A stretch of 64,000 nucleotides of DNA from contig OZ253559.1 in the NCBI GenBank assembly GCA_965262785.1, forward strand, positions 620,001 to 684,000, read 5' to 3'. The notes under the pieces are model-generated. The model made no database searches and had not been told where the DNA came from. It saw only the letters and a program-made list of their open reading frames with translations. The DNA is from G965218495 sp965262785 (GTDB lineage: Bacteria > Bacteroidota > Rhodothermia > Rhodothermales > Bin80). The translations under genes were made by a program, and so were the position numbers. Shown here one piece after another: positions 1 to 7,970 of this stretch (the stretch's first letter is position 1; each line of letters begins with the position of its first letter).

Positions 1-79
1 CGCGTTAAGAATTGCCAACATCGGCGCGAAGCCCTACCGCTCCGTCTAGGGACAACCTCAGGAATCGAAGGATTAGGCA

Positions 80-1252
80 TCATGCCTCGGGCGTGATGTG
101 ACGCGCCCGCACCACGCCACTAATCGCGCGCAGGCGGCCAAGAATAGCGCTGCTCACATCGTCGTGAACATCAATAATGGTATATGCCAGCGCACTGCGC
201 CCTCTGTTGATAAGGTCGGCAATGTTGATGCCTTCACTACCGAGCACTGCCGTAAGCTGACTGATCATGCTCGGTTCGTTGCGGTTGACTATCTGAATCC
301 GGTGAGCACCCGGCGTTGGCGGAAGCTTGACCGAGGGAAAATTCACCGAATTGATCACAACGCCGCGCTCCAAATAGTTGCGTAGCTGGCTAGCAGCCAT
401 CACCGCACAGTTGTCTTCAGCCTCCGGTGTCGATGCACCCAGGTGCGGTACAGGAAGCACCCTGTTGTGCCGGGCCAAGGGGCCGTCTGGAAAGTCCGTG
501 ACATAGCATGCCAACCGGCTTTCATCCAAGGCCTTAATTAGTGCTGCCCGATTAACCAGTGGTCCTCGTGCAAAGTTAAGCAATCGGGCTTGCGGTTTCA
601 TGCGTGCAAACTGCGCCTCTCCAATCAGATCGCGAGTCTTGTCGTTTAGTGGAGCGTGGATCGTAATGTAGTCCGCCTTTGCGATAATGCTCCCCAAGCT
701 TTCTTCGCGCTGTACCTCACGTGCGAGGCCCCATGCACTTGATACGGAGATGAATGGGTCAAATCCAATGGTGTGCATGCCAAGCGCGCATCCTGCGTTG
801 GCAACCACGACACCGATGGCCCCCAGCCCGATGACGCCCAAGGTCTTGCCCATAATCTCAGGGCCCTTGAAGTTCCATTTGCCCTTTTCGACTTGGGCGG
901 CTACATCGTCGCCGCGCAGCGTCCTGGCCCACGCGATACCCTCTACTACGCGACGGGACGAAAGCAGCATGCCGCAGAGCACCAACTCCTTTACACTGTT
1001 TGCATTTGCACCGGGCGTGTTAAAGACCACGACGCCGCGCTCGGAGCAAGCCGCGACCGGAAGATTGTTGATGCCTGCGCCAGCACGGGCAACTGCCTTC
1101 AGTGACGATGGCAAGGCGGTGCCGTGCAGGTTGTGACTGCGTAGCAAAAAAGCGTCTGGAGCATCGGCTACGGCGCCTACGGTATACCGATCGCCAGGAA
1201 ACTCCCCTAGCCCCGCCGGAGAAATCGCGTTAAAAGTCTTGACCGTGTACAT
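80..1252 (-). CDS. serA: D-3-phosphoglycerate dehydrogenase (short, ACT-containing type)
   Basis: Oxidises 3-phosphoglycerate to 3-phosphohydroxypyruvate with NAD, the first committed step of serine synthesis in the cytosol. The 390-residue product has the 2-hydroxyacid dehydrogenase fold: a Rossmann motif GLGAIG at about 142-147, the substrate/catalytic stretch NFARGP near 226-231 (Arg229), PHLGAST with the catalytic His270, and a C-terminal ACT domain from about 318 (IVNRNEPSM), the likely serine-sensing part. The length matches the short 3PGDH form rather than the 410-residue E. coli type. It begins at ATG 1252 and is divergent from the MFS gene at 1390. No other serine pathway gene is inside the window. 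Confidence 0.93.
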   Translation of the reverse strand: MYTVKTFNAISPAGLGEFPGDRYTVGAVADAPDAFLLRSHNLHGTALPSSLKAVARAGAGINNLPVAACSERGVVVFNTPGANANSVKELVLCGMLLSSRRVVEGIAWARTLRGDDVAAQVEKGKWNFKGPEIMGKTLGVIGLGAIGVVVANAGCALGMHTIGFDPFISVSSAWGLAREVQREESLGSIIAKADYITIHAPLNDKTRDLIGEAQFARMKPQARLLNFARGPLVNRAALIKALDESRLACYVTDFPDGPLARHNRVLPVPHLGASTPEAEDNCAVMAASQLRNYLERGVVINSVNFPSVKLPPTPGAHRIQIVNRNEPSMISQLTAVLGSEGINIADLINRGRSALAYTIIDVHDDVSSAILGRLRAISGVVRARHITPEA

Positions 1253-1389
1253 AGGGTGCGTGATTGCGTCTCGTTAACTACGGATTTTGGCTGGATGTGC
1301 AGTCGCTTGCGTTTAACAAGCATGCACCCCGCAATGAGGTGCCGCACGTCGTACCTTTGGGCGTTCGGCGAAATCCCAGGTGGTAGCTC

Positions 1390-2679
1390 ATGATTGTCCG
1401 TATTCCTCGCAAGTCCGTAGCAGCATGGGCCTTCTACGACTTTGCCAACTCCGCGTTTACGACGCTCATCGTCACATTCATATACGCAGCGTATTTCACC
1501 CAGGGCATCGCCGAGAACGAGACGCTGGGCACGGCCCAATGGGCTTGGGCCATCACGATCACGGCCCTTGCTGTTGCAGTGCTGTCGCCGTACCTCGGGG
1601 CCATTGCAGACCAGTATGGGCTGCGGCAGCGTTTTCTGCTGGTTTCCACCGTTGTCGCCATTGCGGGCAGCGTGCTTCTGTTCATTCCGGGCGAGGGCCA
1701 GGTATTGTCGGCCCTGGTCATCTTCACAGTCGCCAACGTCGCCTTTGAAATGAGCAACGTCTTCTATAACGCGTACCTGCCTGACATTGCGCCGAGAGAA
1801 AAGATTGGACGCGTTTCTGGATTCGGCTGGGGCCTCGGCTACGTAGGCGGCCTGGTGTGTCTGGTAGTGGCGCTGTTCGGCTTCGTAAAGACGGAAGCGC
1901 CCCTGCTGGGCTTCTCCACCGAGAACTACGAACACATCCGCGCCACTAACCTCCTGGTGGCTGCCTGGTATGCCGTGTTTGCTATCCCCATCTTCGTGTG
2001 GGTCAAGGGCCGAAAACCTGAGCGGATTGGGGACCTGCGCAACGTCCTCAAGAGCGCCAATGCGCAGCTGCTCGGCACATTCCGTGACATCCGCGCCCGA
2101 TACAAGCAGCTCCTCCGCTTTTTGATCGCGCGCCTAGTCTACAACGATGGCCTCATCACGCTCTTTGCATTCGGTGGCGTCTACGCAGTGGGAACGTTTG
2201 ACTTCACCACTGAAGACGTCATCATCTTTGGCATAGCGCTAAACGCTACGGCAGGCCTAGGAGCGATCCTATTCGGATACCTCGACGACTGGCTGGGTGG
2301 CAAGACAGCCATCCATCTGTCTCTGGCGGGACTCATCGCATTCGCTACTGTAGGAATTCTCGCGCCAAACGCTAGCTGGTTTTGGATCGCGGGTCTTGGG
2401 GCAGGCGTGATGGTCGGGCCGAATCAGTCCGCCAGCCGCTCGCTTATGGGGCGCTTCGTACCCCCTGAAAAGAAGAACGAGTTCTTCGGATTCTTTGCGT
2501 TTTCCGGCAAGGCCACCTCGTTTCTCGGCCCGCTGCTTCTTGGTCAGATAACGCTTTGGGTTGGCAATCAGCGTGCAGGCATGGCAACGATCATCGCCTT
2601 CTTCCTGGTCGGCATGGTACTCTTGGCCCGGGTAAACGAGAAAGCAGGCATGGCGGCCGTGACATCGGCCCCTGCATAG
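1390..2679 (+). CDS. MFS transporter, UMF1/Atg22-like family
   Basis: Inner-membrane permease of the major facilitator superfamily. The 429-residue protein opens with the family signature FYDFANSAFTTLI (about 16-28), has roughly 12 hydrophobic segments, a DQYGLRQRF loop typical of MFS motif A, and a conserved C-terminal block VGPNQSASRSLMGRFVP followed by KKNEFFGFFAFSGK. UMF1 proteins resemble yeast Atg22, a vacuolar amino-acid effluxer; the bacterial substrate is not known and I assign none. It is followed 34 bp later by a close paralogue in the same direction, so the pair is probably one transcription unit. Start is ATG 1390. Confidence 0.9.
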   Translation: MIVRIPRKSVAAWAFYDFANSAFTTLIVTFIYAAYFTQGIAENETLGTAQWAWAITITALAVAVLSPYLGAIADQYGLRQRFLLVSTVVAIAGSVLLFIPGEGQVLSALVIFTVANVAFEMSNVFYNAYLPDIAPREKIGRVSGFGWGLGYVGGLVCLVVALFGFVKTEAPLLGFSTENYEHIRATNLLVAAWYAVFAIPIFVWVKGRKPERIGDLRNVLKSANAQLLGTFRDIRARYKQLLRFLIARLVYNDGLITLFAFGGVYAVGTFDFTTEDVIIFGIALNATAGLGAILFGYLDDWLGGKTAIHLSLAGLIAFATVGILAPNASWFWIAGLGAGVMVGPNQSASRSLMGRFVPPEKKNEFFGFFAFSGKATSFLGPLLLGQITLWVGNQRAGMATIIAFFLVGMVLLARVNEKAGMAAVTSAPA

Positions 2680-2713
2680 CCCTTCGCACATCACCCACAA
2701 ACGCTACGCGGCT

Positions 2714-3991
2714 TTGAGACACACCTCCCGCAGCACGATCACCTCATGGGCGCTGTATGACTTCGCCAACTCGTCGTTTCCCACGATCATTGGCACTTTC
2801 ATCTACGCTACGTATTTCACACAGGCCATTGCGGAAAATGATGTGATCGGTGTGGCGCAGTGGTCTTGGGCTGTTACCATCACCGGCCTTGTGGTCGCGT
2901 TCTTATCGCCATACGTCGGTGCCGTCGCCGACCAAGGCAGACTTAGGAAGCGATTCCTGATCATTTGTATCGCATGCGCGTCGCTTGGCGCAGGCGCGCT
3001 GTTCTTCCCTCGTGAGGGACAGGTGCTGCTCGCTCTGTCCGTATTCGTATTCGCACAAATTGCATACGAGATGGGCAACGTGTTTTATGATGCGTTCCTG
3101 CCGGACATCGCCCCTAGGGATAAGATCGGACGTGTCTCCGGCCTGGGTTTGTTTTTCGGATACATGGGCGGCGTCATTTGCCTGATTGTCGCCCTATTCG
3201 GCCTGGTTCAGACCGACTCTCCGCTGTTTGGCTTTTCCACCGCGGGAGGGGAGAACGTCCGCGCCGCCAACCTCCTGGTCGCGGTGTGGTTCGTAGTGTT
3301 CTCGCTTCCTATCGTTTTCCGGGTCCGAATTCGCCAGGCCGCGCGAATGAATGGCACGCAACACCTCATGCGCGACGCAACGCGGCAGCTGCGCACCAGC
3401 GTGATCGAGATGCGACAAAGGTACCGGCAAACCCTTCGCTTCCTGCTTGCGCGCCTGCTGTACAACGACGGCCTGGTCACCATCTTTGCATTTGGCGGCA
3501 TCTATGCCGCGGGCACGTTTGGATTTGAGGTTGCCGATGTCATCATCTTTGGCATCGCCCTGAATGTGACAGCAGGACTGGGAGCACTCGCCTTTGGGTT
3601 TATCGATGACAAGGTAGGCGGGAAGACCACGATTTACGTCACACTTATCGGACTCTGCTGCTGCGTAGCTATAGGGGCGTTGGCACCCAATGCCACTTGG
3701 TTCTGGGTTGCAGGACTGTGTACAGGACTTATGGTAGGCCCCAACCAGGCAGCCAGCCGTTCCCTTATGGGCCGCTTTGTGCCAGCGGAGAAGAAGAACG
3801 AATTCTTTGGCTTCTTTGCGTTTTCCGGCAAGGCCACCGCATTCCTAGGGCCACTGCTGATGGGGCAGGCCACGCTGCTCTTTGGGTCGCAGCGTGCGGG
3901 CATCGCGACTATCTTGCTCTTCTTTCTCGCTGGGCTGCTGCTTCTTTTGCGCGTTGACGAAAAAGAGGGTGTCGCCGCCGCCCTTGGATAG
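2714..3991 (+). CDS. MFS transporter, UMF1/Atg22-like, tandem paralogue
   Basis: Second UMF1-type permease, 425 residues, clearly related along its length to the preceding gene: YDFANSSFPTIIGTF near the start, MGNVFYDAFLPDIAPRDK in the middle, VGPNQAASRSLMGRF and KKNEFFGFFAFSGK near the end. The likely start is TTG at 2714, since no ATG lies before the conserved ALYDFANSS block. The paralogues have diverged considerably, so the duplication is old. Conservation of both suggests different substrates or a joint role, which is inference. It ends 18 bp before the convergent rpiB gene. Confidence 0.88.
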   Translation: MRHTSRSTITSWALYDFANSSFPTIIGTFIYATYFTQAIAENDVIGVAQWSWAVTITGLVVAFLSPYVGAVADQGRLRKRFLIICIACASLGAGALFFPREGQVLLALSVFVFAQIAYEMGNVFYDAFLPDIAPRDKIGRVSGLGLFFGYMGGVICLIVALFGLVQTDSPLFGFSTAGGENVRAANLLVAVWFVVFSLPIVFRVRIRQAARMNGTQHLMRDATRQLRTSVIEMRQRYRQTLRFLLARLLYNDGLVTIFAFGGIYAAGTFGFEVADVIIFGIALNVTAGLGALAFGFIDDKVGGKTTIYVTLIGLCCCVAIGALAPNATWFWVAGLCTGLMVGPNQAASRSLMGRFVPAEKKNEFFGFFAFSGKATAFLGPLLMGQATLLFGSQRAGIATILLFFLAGLLLLLRVDEKEGVAAALG

Positions 3992-4009
3992 TTGCGACGC
4001 CTGATCGGA

Positions 4010-4480
4010 CTATTCGGAGGCGCCGCGGGGACTTGGCTCCATATCGCGAATCCGCTTCATCTGGTGCACATTCCACTCGTCTTCGCTGAAGGGTGTAGAG
4101 AACCACAGGTCAAGGATTTCTTTTACGATAGCTTCGGGTGTAGCCCGCATACTGAGCGCCAGTACGTTGGCATGATTCCATATGCGCGCACCCTTTGCGG
4201 TCTCTGCATCGTGGCAGAGTGCAGCACGGATCCCCGGCACCTTGTTGGCGGCGATGCTGCAGCCAGTCCCCGTCCAGCACATTACAATGGCTTCATCGGC
4301 GAGGCCTTCGGCTACCAAGTTCACAGCTTCCTGTGTTACCAGCGGCCAATCCCTCGCGTCTTCTCCCGCCTGCGGCCCAAAATAGACTGTCTCGTGTCCT
4401 CTCGCCTTGAGCTCGCGCAAGACCACACCCACCAGGTGCCCGAATTCGTCACAGCTTACAGCGATCCTTGCCATAACCAA
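4010..4480 (-). CDS. rpiB: Ribose-5-phosphate isomerase B (RpiB/LacAB family)
   Basis: Interconverts ribose 5-phosphate and ribulose 5-phosphate in the pentose phosphate pathway. The 156-residue product shows the RpiB layout: N-terminal ARIAVSCDEFG (phosphate-binding Asp), then CWTGTGCSIAANKVPGIRAALC, where the GTG-x-S loop and nearby Cys form the active-site signature, and RIWNHANVLALSMR (the substrate-binding N-HANVL block). The usual length is 145-155, so the gene is full size. ATG 4480 and ATG 4474 are both possible starts. It is convergent with the MFS gene and divergent from the Nif3-like gene 32 bp away. Confidence 0.88.
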   Translation of the reverse strand: MVMARIAVSCDEFGHLVGVVLRELKARGHETVYFGPQAGEDARDWPLVTQEAVNLVAEGLADEAIVMCWTGTGCSIAANKVPGIRAALCHDAETAKGARIWNHANVLALSMRATPEAIVKEILDLWFSTPFSEDEWNVHQMKRIRDMEPSPRGASE

Positions 4481-4512
4481 AGCGTACTCTACGCAAAAGT
4501 CTTTGTGCCCTG

Positions 4513-5346
4513 ATGAAAACTAGCCAAACCTTGCCGACTGTTGGCAACGTCGCCGCCGCGCTTGAGGAGTGGGCCGAGCCTTGCTTTGCGGAGTCGTATG
4601 ATAACGTCGGCCTACATATTGGGGATGTCACCCGCTGCGTGAGCAGGGGACACATAGCCCTGGACCTTACCCCTGCCGTAGTAGAAGAAGCCGTGCGCTG
4701 TGGGGCGTCCATCATCATCACGCACCACCCACTGTTTTTTCATCCGCTTCGCAAAATGACGGCGGATGACTTAACAGGCAGCATGGCACTGCGTCTGGCG
4801 GAGCAGCGCATTGCGCTCTACAGTGCACATACCAACCTTGATGCGGCGCCTGGCGGCGTTTCATGCGCGCTCGCATCACTCTTGGGCGTTGAAGCACCAC
4901 GCTTCCTGAAGTTCAACCCAGACCGTGCCTCCGGTATGGGTGCCATTGGCCAGTTGAAGCAGCCCCTTGCGCTCCAGGGCTTCCTGCAGGTCATCGCGAA
5001 TCGGCTTCGTGTTAGAAGGCTGCGCTATGTGGGTGACGATCTGGCATCTATCCATACGGTAGCCGTGTGCGGCGGAGCCGGCGCCACCCTGATTCCGCAA
5101 GCCCGTGAGCAAGGGGCCGACGTGTACGTCACAGCGGATATTTCGTACCACCGCTTCTTTGAAGTGCTACGCCCTGATGGTGCATGTGCCATGGCCCTGG
5201 TCGATGCTGGCCACTACGAAACCGAACGCCACGCCGAAACGCTGCTGTGCGCGATGTTGCAGGAGCGCTTTCCTCACGTGCACTGGATGCGGACAGAGGA
5301 AAGGACCAGTCCGATACAGTCCTTTACGAGCGTGCGTGAACTTTGA
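4513..5346 (+). CDS. Nif3-like dinuclear metal centre protein (DUF34)
   Basis: Member of the NIF3/YbgI family, often annotated as GTP cyclohydrolase 1 type 2 homologue; the true biochemical role is not settled. The 277-residue product has the family landmarks: SYDNVGLHIGD near the start, ITHHPLFFHPLRK (metal-binding HH pair, about 73-85), SAHTNLDAAPGGVS (metal-binding HTNxD), and the C-terminal DVYVTADISYHRF and DAGHYETE blocks that complete the dimetal site. The length fits the short form without the central PII-like insertion. It starts at ATG 4513 and lies about 40 bp before the coiled-coil gene, the classic neighbour of Nif3 in many bacteria. Confidence 0.9.
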   Translation: MKTSQTLPTVGNVAAALEEWAEPCFAESYDNVGLHIGDVTRCVSRGHIALDLTPAVVEEAVRCGASIIITHHPLFFHPLRKMTADDLTGSMALRLAEQRIALYSAHTNLDAAPGGVSCALASLLGVEAPRFLKFNPDRASGMGAIGQLKQPLALQGFLQVIANRLRVRRLRYVGDDLASIHTVAVCGGAGATLIPQAREQGADVYVTADISYHRFFEVLRPDGACAMALVDAGHYETERHAETLLCAMLQERFPHVHWMRTEERTSPIQSFTSVREL

Positions 5347-5388
5347 GCCGTGCCATAGCGTTCGATTGTGCTAACAATCCCAGATTCC

Positions 5389-6228
5389 ATGACAACGCAC
5401 TCCGAACGGACGATCCGAGAGCAGCTGCGCGCGCTAGTCAGGCTGCAGCACATCGACAACTGCATCGACAGCCTGGAAAAGGAGCGGGGAGACCTCCCTA
5501 ATGAGATCCGCGACTTGGAAGATGCAATCGCGGGGCTTCAGACGCGAATCAGGAATACGCAGGAAGAACAAGAGGGACTTATAGTCAAGCGGCGGCGGTG
5601 GGAATTAGACATCAAAGACGCCGAGATGCTGGTTAAGCGATACGAGGAGCAGCAGCCGCAGGTACGCAATAATCGAGAATACGATGCGCTGTCTAAGGAA
5701 ATCGAAACGCAGCAGGACCGAATTGCGGAAGCTGCACAGATGATCGAAGAGACGGCAGGCCTGCACGATGAGCAGACCGCAAAAATGGCCGAGGCTGAGG
5801 CTTTGCTGAAGGAGCAAGAGGTTGAGATTGAACACAAGCGCTCCCAGTTGGAGGAAGTCAGTGCCGCTACTGTGCAAAAGCTGGAGGAGCTGGAGGGGCT
5901 GCGCTTGCTGGCTCGCGAAAGCGTAGACGAACGCTATAGGCGGGCTTACGACCGCCTGCGCAAACGGCTCAGAGACGGTCGCGCCGTCGTGGAGCTGGAG
6001 CGCGGCGCCGCCGCAGGCTTTGCGGTACCGCCGCAGCGCCAGGTTGAGATTCGACAGCGCAACCGGATCATCGCCTGCGAGCACACTGGGCGCATCATAG
6101 TTGACCCGGAGATGTACGCGGAATCAACAGCAGACCTGGAATGGTCTGACTCTAAGAGCCTCGTTGATAAGATCACTGAACTGGTGGAGGGCACGCACCA
6201 GAAACGAGTGTGGAGTATCAGCGAATAA
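5389..6228 (+). CDS. Coiled-coil protein of the C4-type zinc-ribbon family, ribbon degenerate
   Basis: Cytosolic coiled-coil hairpin protein usually encoded beside Nif3; its function is unknown. About 279 residues: residues 10-190 are almost wholly Glu/Gln/Lys/Arg-rich heptads (LDIKDAEMLVKRYEEQQPQV, NREYDALSKEIE are family landmarks), then a C-terminal PPQRQVEIRQ block and IACEHTGRIIVDPEMY. In relatives the C-terminal part is a zinc ribbon with two CxxC pairs; here the first pair reads GAAAGF and the second keeps only one Cys (CEHTG), so zinc binding is probably lost. I chose ATG 5389; GTG 5368 would add seven residues. rnpB begins directly downstream. Confidence 0.82.
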   Translation: MTTHSERTIREQLRALVRLQHIDNCIDSLEKERGDLPNEIRDLEDAIAGLQTRIRNTQEEQEGLIVKRRRWELDIKDAEMLVKRYEEQQPQVRNNREYDALSKEIETQQDRIAEAAQMIEETAGLHDEQTAKMAEAEALLKEQEVEIEHKRSQLEEVSAATVQKLEELEGLRLLARESVDERYRRAYDRLRKRLRDGRAVVELERGAAAGFAVPPQRQVEIRQRNRIIACEHTGRIIVDPEMYAESTADLEWSDSKSLVDKITELVEGTHQKRVWSISE

Positions 6229-6235
6229 TTACGAT

Positions 6236-6646
6236 AAGTGCCGGCTGGATCATCGCTTTGTCCATCTCGGACAGGGAGGAAAGTCCGAACACCATAGGGC
6301 ACCGTACTTCCTAACAGGAAGGCACCGCGTTGGCGGTGACGGCAAGTGCAACAGAGAGTAGACCAGCCGATGGATGTCGCATCACAGGTTATGGGTGAAA
6401 GGGTGCGGGTAAGAGCCCACCAGCGTCCCGGGCGACCGGGGCGGCTAGGTAAACCCTACGGGGTGCAAGGCCAAACAGCGTCGCGCGCTGGCATTGCCAG
6501 CGATAAGGTGACCCGCCGAACCGGCGGCGCGGGTAGGCTGCTAGAGGCTGTCGGTGACGGCAGTCCCAGATAGATGATGACCTCCTCTGGCGTGGCGCTG
6601 CGGCCGTCATCCAGAGCAGACAGAATTCGGCTTATAGGCCGGCACA
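6236..6646 (+). ncRNA. rnpB: RNase P RNA, bacterial type A
   Basis: Catalytic RNA of ribonuclease P, which removes the 5' leader of pre-tRNAs. Universally conserved blocks are present in order: GAGGAAAGTCCGAACACC near 6275-6292, AGTGCAACAGAGAGTAGACC near 6344-6363, GGGTGAAAGGGTGCGG near 6391, the GTGCAAGGCCAAACAG block near 6463-6478, and the 3' motif AGACAGAATTCGGCTTATAG ending near 6636. The P1 helix closes by GTGCCGGC (6238-6245) pairing with GCCGGCAC (6638-6645), which fixes both ends to within a few bases. It is followed by a strong hairpin terminator. Confidence 0.96.
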
Positions 6647-6659
6647 AGCCGCTAACAGG

Positions 6660-6690
6660 AAAGGCAGCGCGTTGCGCTGCCTTTCTGCTT
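6660..6690. terminator. Hairpin terminator between rnpB and secG
   Basis: Perfect stem AAGGCAGCGC (6661-6670) / GCGCTGCCTT (6674-6683) with a GTT loop, followed by a pyrimidine-rich TCTGCTTTCT. It lies between the convergent rnpB and secG genes and may serve both strands. Confidence 0.75.
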
Positions 6691-6691
6691 T

Positions 6692-7057
6692 CTATTCGCC
6701 TGGCGGGGCACCCCCATCCGTGGGGCCTGGATCGGGCGGCACGGGCAGTTGCTGTGCGTCCTGCGGCGCAGGCACTACGGGCTGAGATGTCTGGCCTTGC
6801 TGCTGGATGATGCTGCGCTGCGTGTCACCCTTGTCAATGACGAAGTTGGTAAGGATGCACAGGACGATGAAGGCCGTCGCCAGAATCCACGTCCCTTTTT
6901 CCAAGATGTCCGGCGCTTGGCGTGCGCCCAGGATCTGCGTAGTGGCGCCGCCAGAGGCAATGCCGGCCAGCCCGCCACCCTTGCCGGATTGAAGCAGGAT
7001 GAGAAACGTCATTATGATCGCAATGAGCGTAATGACGATTACAATAAGGATGAACAT
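6692..7057 (-). CDS. secG: Preprotein translocase subunit SecG
   Basis: Small inner-membrane subunit of the SecYEG channel. About 121 residues from ATG 7057: a first transmembrane helix (FILIVIVITLIAIIMTFLIL), the family loop LLQSGKGGGLAGIASGG, the short conserved GARQAPDILEKGTW, a second helix (ILATAFIVLCILTNFVI) and a Pro/Gln-rich tail. The frame stays open upstream to 7120, but the in-frame ATG at 7057 immediately precedes the first helix and is the natural start. It sits downstream of rsmE on the same strand, about 80 bp away, and ends at the shared terminator with rnpB. Confidence 0.9.
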   Translation of the reverse strand: MFILIVIVITLIAIIMTFLILLQSGKGGGLAGIASGGATTQILGARQAPDILEKGTWILATAFIVLCILTNFVIDKGDTQRSIIQQQGQTSQPVVPAPQDAQQLPVPPDPGPTDGGAPPGE

Positions 7058-7137
7058 GATCCTGTGGGTTACGGACGCGCGGTAACGCCGTTGTGCGCAA
7101 GGTGTTTCCGGGGCAAACACGTTGGACAGCTAAACCG

Positions 7138-7965
7138 CTACAATGGACTATAGAATGCCTCGATCGGCACCACAGGCTTGATCCACTGATTCTTCAATAC
7201 CGCTCCGACGCTCAGGCAGTGCATGGCCACCGTTGATGCTGCCACAATGGCTGCAGTTTCGCTGCGGAGCCTCCGCCGTCCCATGCTTACCACCGTATAG
7301 CCACAGTCCTCTGCGTACCTTATTTCCTCCTTGGCAAAGCCTCCCTCCGGGCCAATCAGAATGCATGCGTCGTCCCACTCATGACTACTGATTGCCTTCA
7401 GCAAGGGAGTACTTGCGCCCTCGTGGGCAATGCAGTTCATTCCCTCGCCACTTTGAAACAGGACCTGTGACAGCGGCTGCGGCTCGCGTAAAACGGGCAA
7501 GCGGCACCGGCGACACTGCTTCATCGCGGAAATGAGTATCTGGCGAGCCCGGTCCATCCGAATCTTCCGGCCCTTCGTACGTTCTGTCGTTAGCGGAATG
7601 ACTTCTGTGACCCCGAGCTCGACGGCCTTTTCCAGAAACGTCTCAAACCGTTGCTTGCTCTTCAGGAGCGGCACCCCGATGCGCAAGCTGACCGCAGGCT
7701 CGTTGAGTTCCAGGCGCCGCTCAAGGGCTATCCCCGAAACTTCATCCTTCGATACTCGGGACAGGCGGACACGGTACCAATTGCCCTCCCCGTCGATGAC
7801 CTGCACCTCGTCGCCAACCCGTCGGCGCAACACGCGTGCAGCGTGAACTGCTTCGTCCGGCGGTAGCGTCACGTGAGCCGGATCTTCCAGCATCTCCGGC
7901 GGCGCGTAGAATAATGGTGTTTCCTTCTTCAAGAGTTCCAGGCGCGGTAAAAGGCCAGACAACAT
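7138..7965 (-). CDS. rsmE: 16S rRNA (uracil-1498-N3)-methyltransferase
   Basis: SPOUT-class methyltransferase that methylates U1498 of 16S rRNA using S-adenosylmethionine. The 275-residue protein has the PUA-like N-terminal part (HAARVLRRRVGDEVQVIDGEG), then KAVELGVTEVIPLTTERTKG, SAMKQCRRCRLP and the knot motifs IGPEGGFAKEEI and LRSETAAIVA, diagnostic for RsmE. In relatives the SAM-binding loop carries exactly these GPEGGF and LR-ETA elements. Start ATG 7965 follows the Omp85-like gene's stop by only a few bases, so the two are co-transcribed. Confidence 0.93.
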   Translation of the reverse strand: MLSGLLPRLELLKKETPLFYAPPEMLEDPAHVTLPPDEAVHAARVLRRRVGDEVQVIDGEGNWYRVRLSRVSKDEVSGIALERRLELNEPAVSLRIGVPLLKSKQRFETFLEKAVELGVTEVIPLTTERTKGRKIRMDRARQILISAMKQCRRCRLPVLREPQPLSQVLFQSGEGMNCIAHEGASTPLLKAISSHEWDDACILIGPEGGFAKEEIRYAEDCGYTVVSMGRRRLRSETAAIVAASTVAMHCLSVGAVLKNQWIKPVVPIEAFYSPL

Positions 7966-7970
7966 GGACG

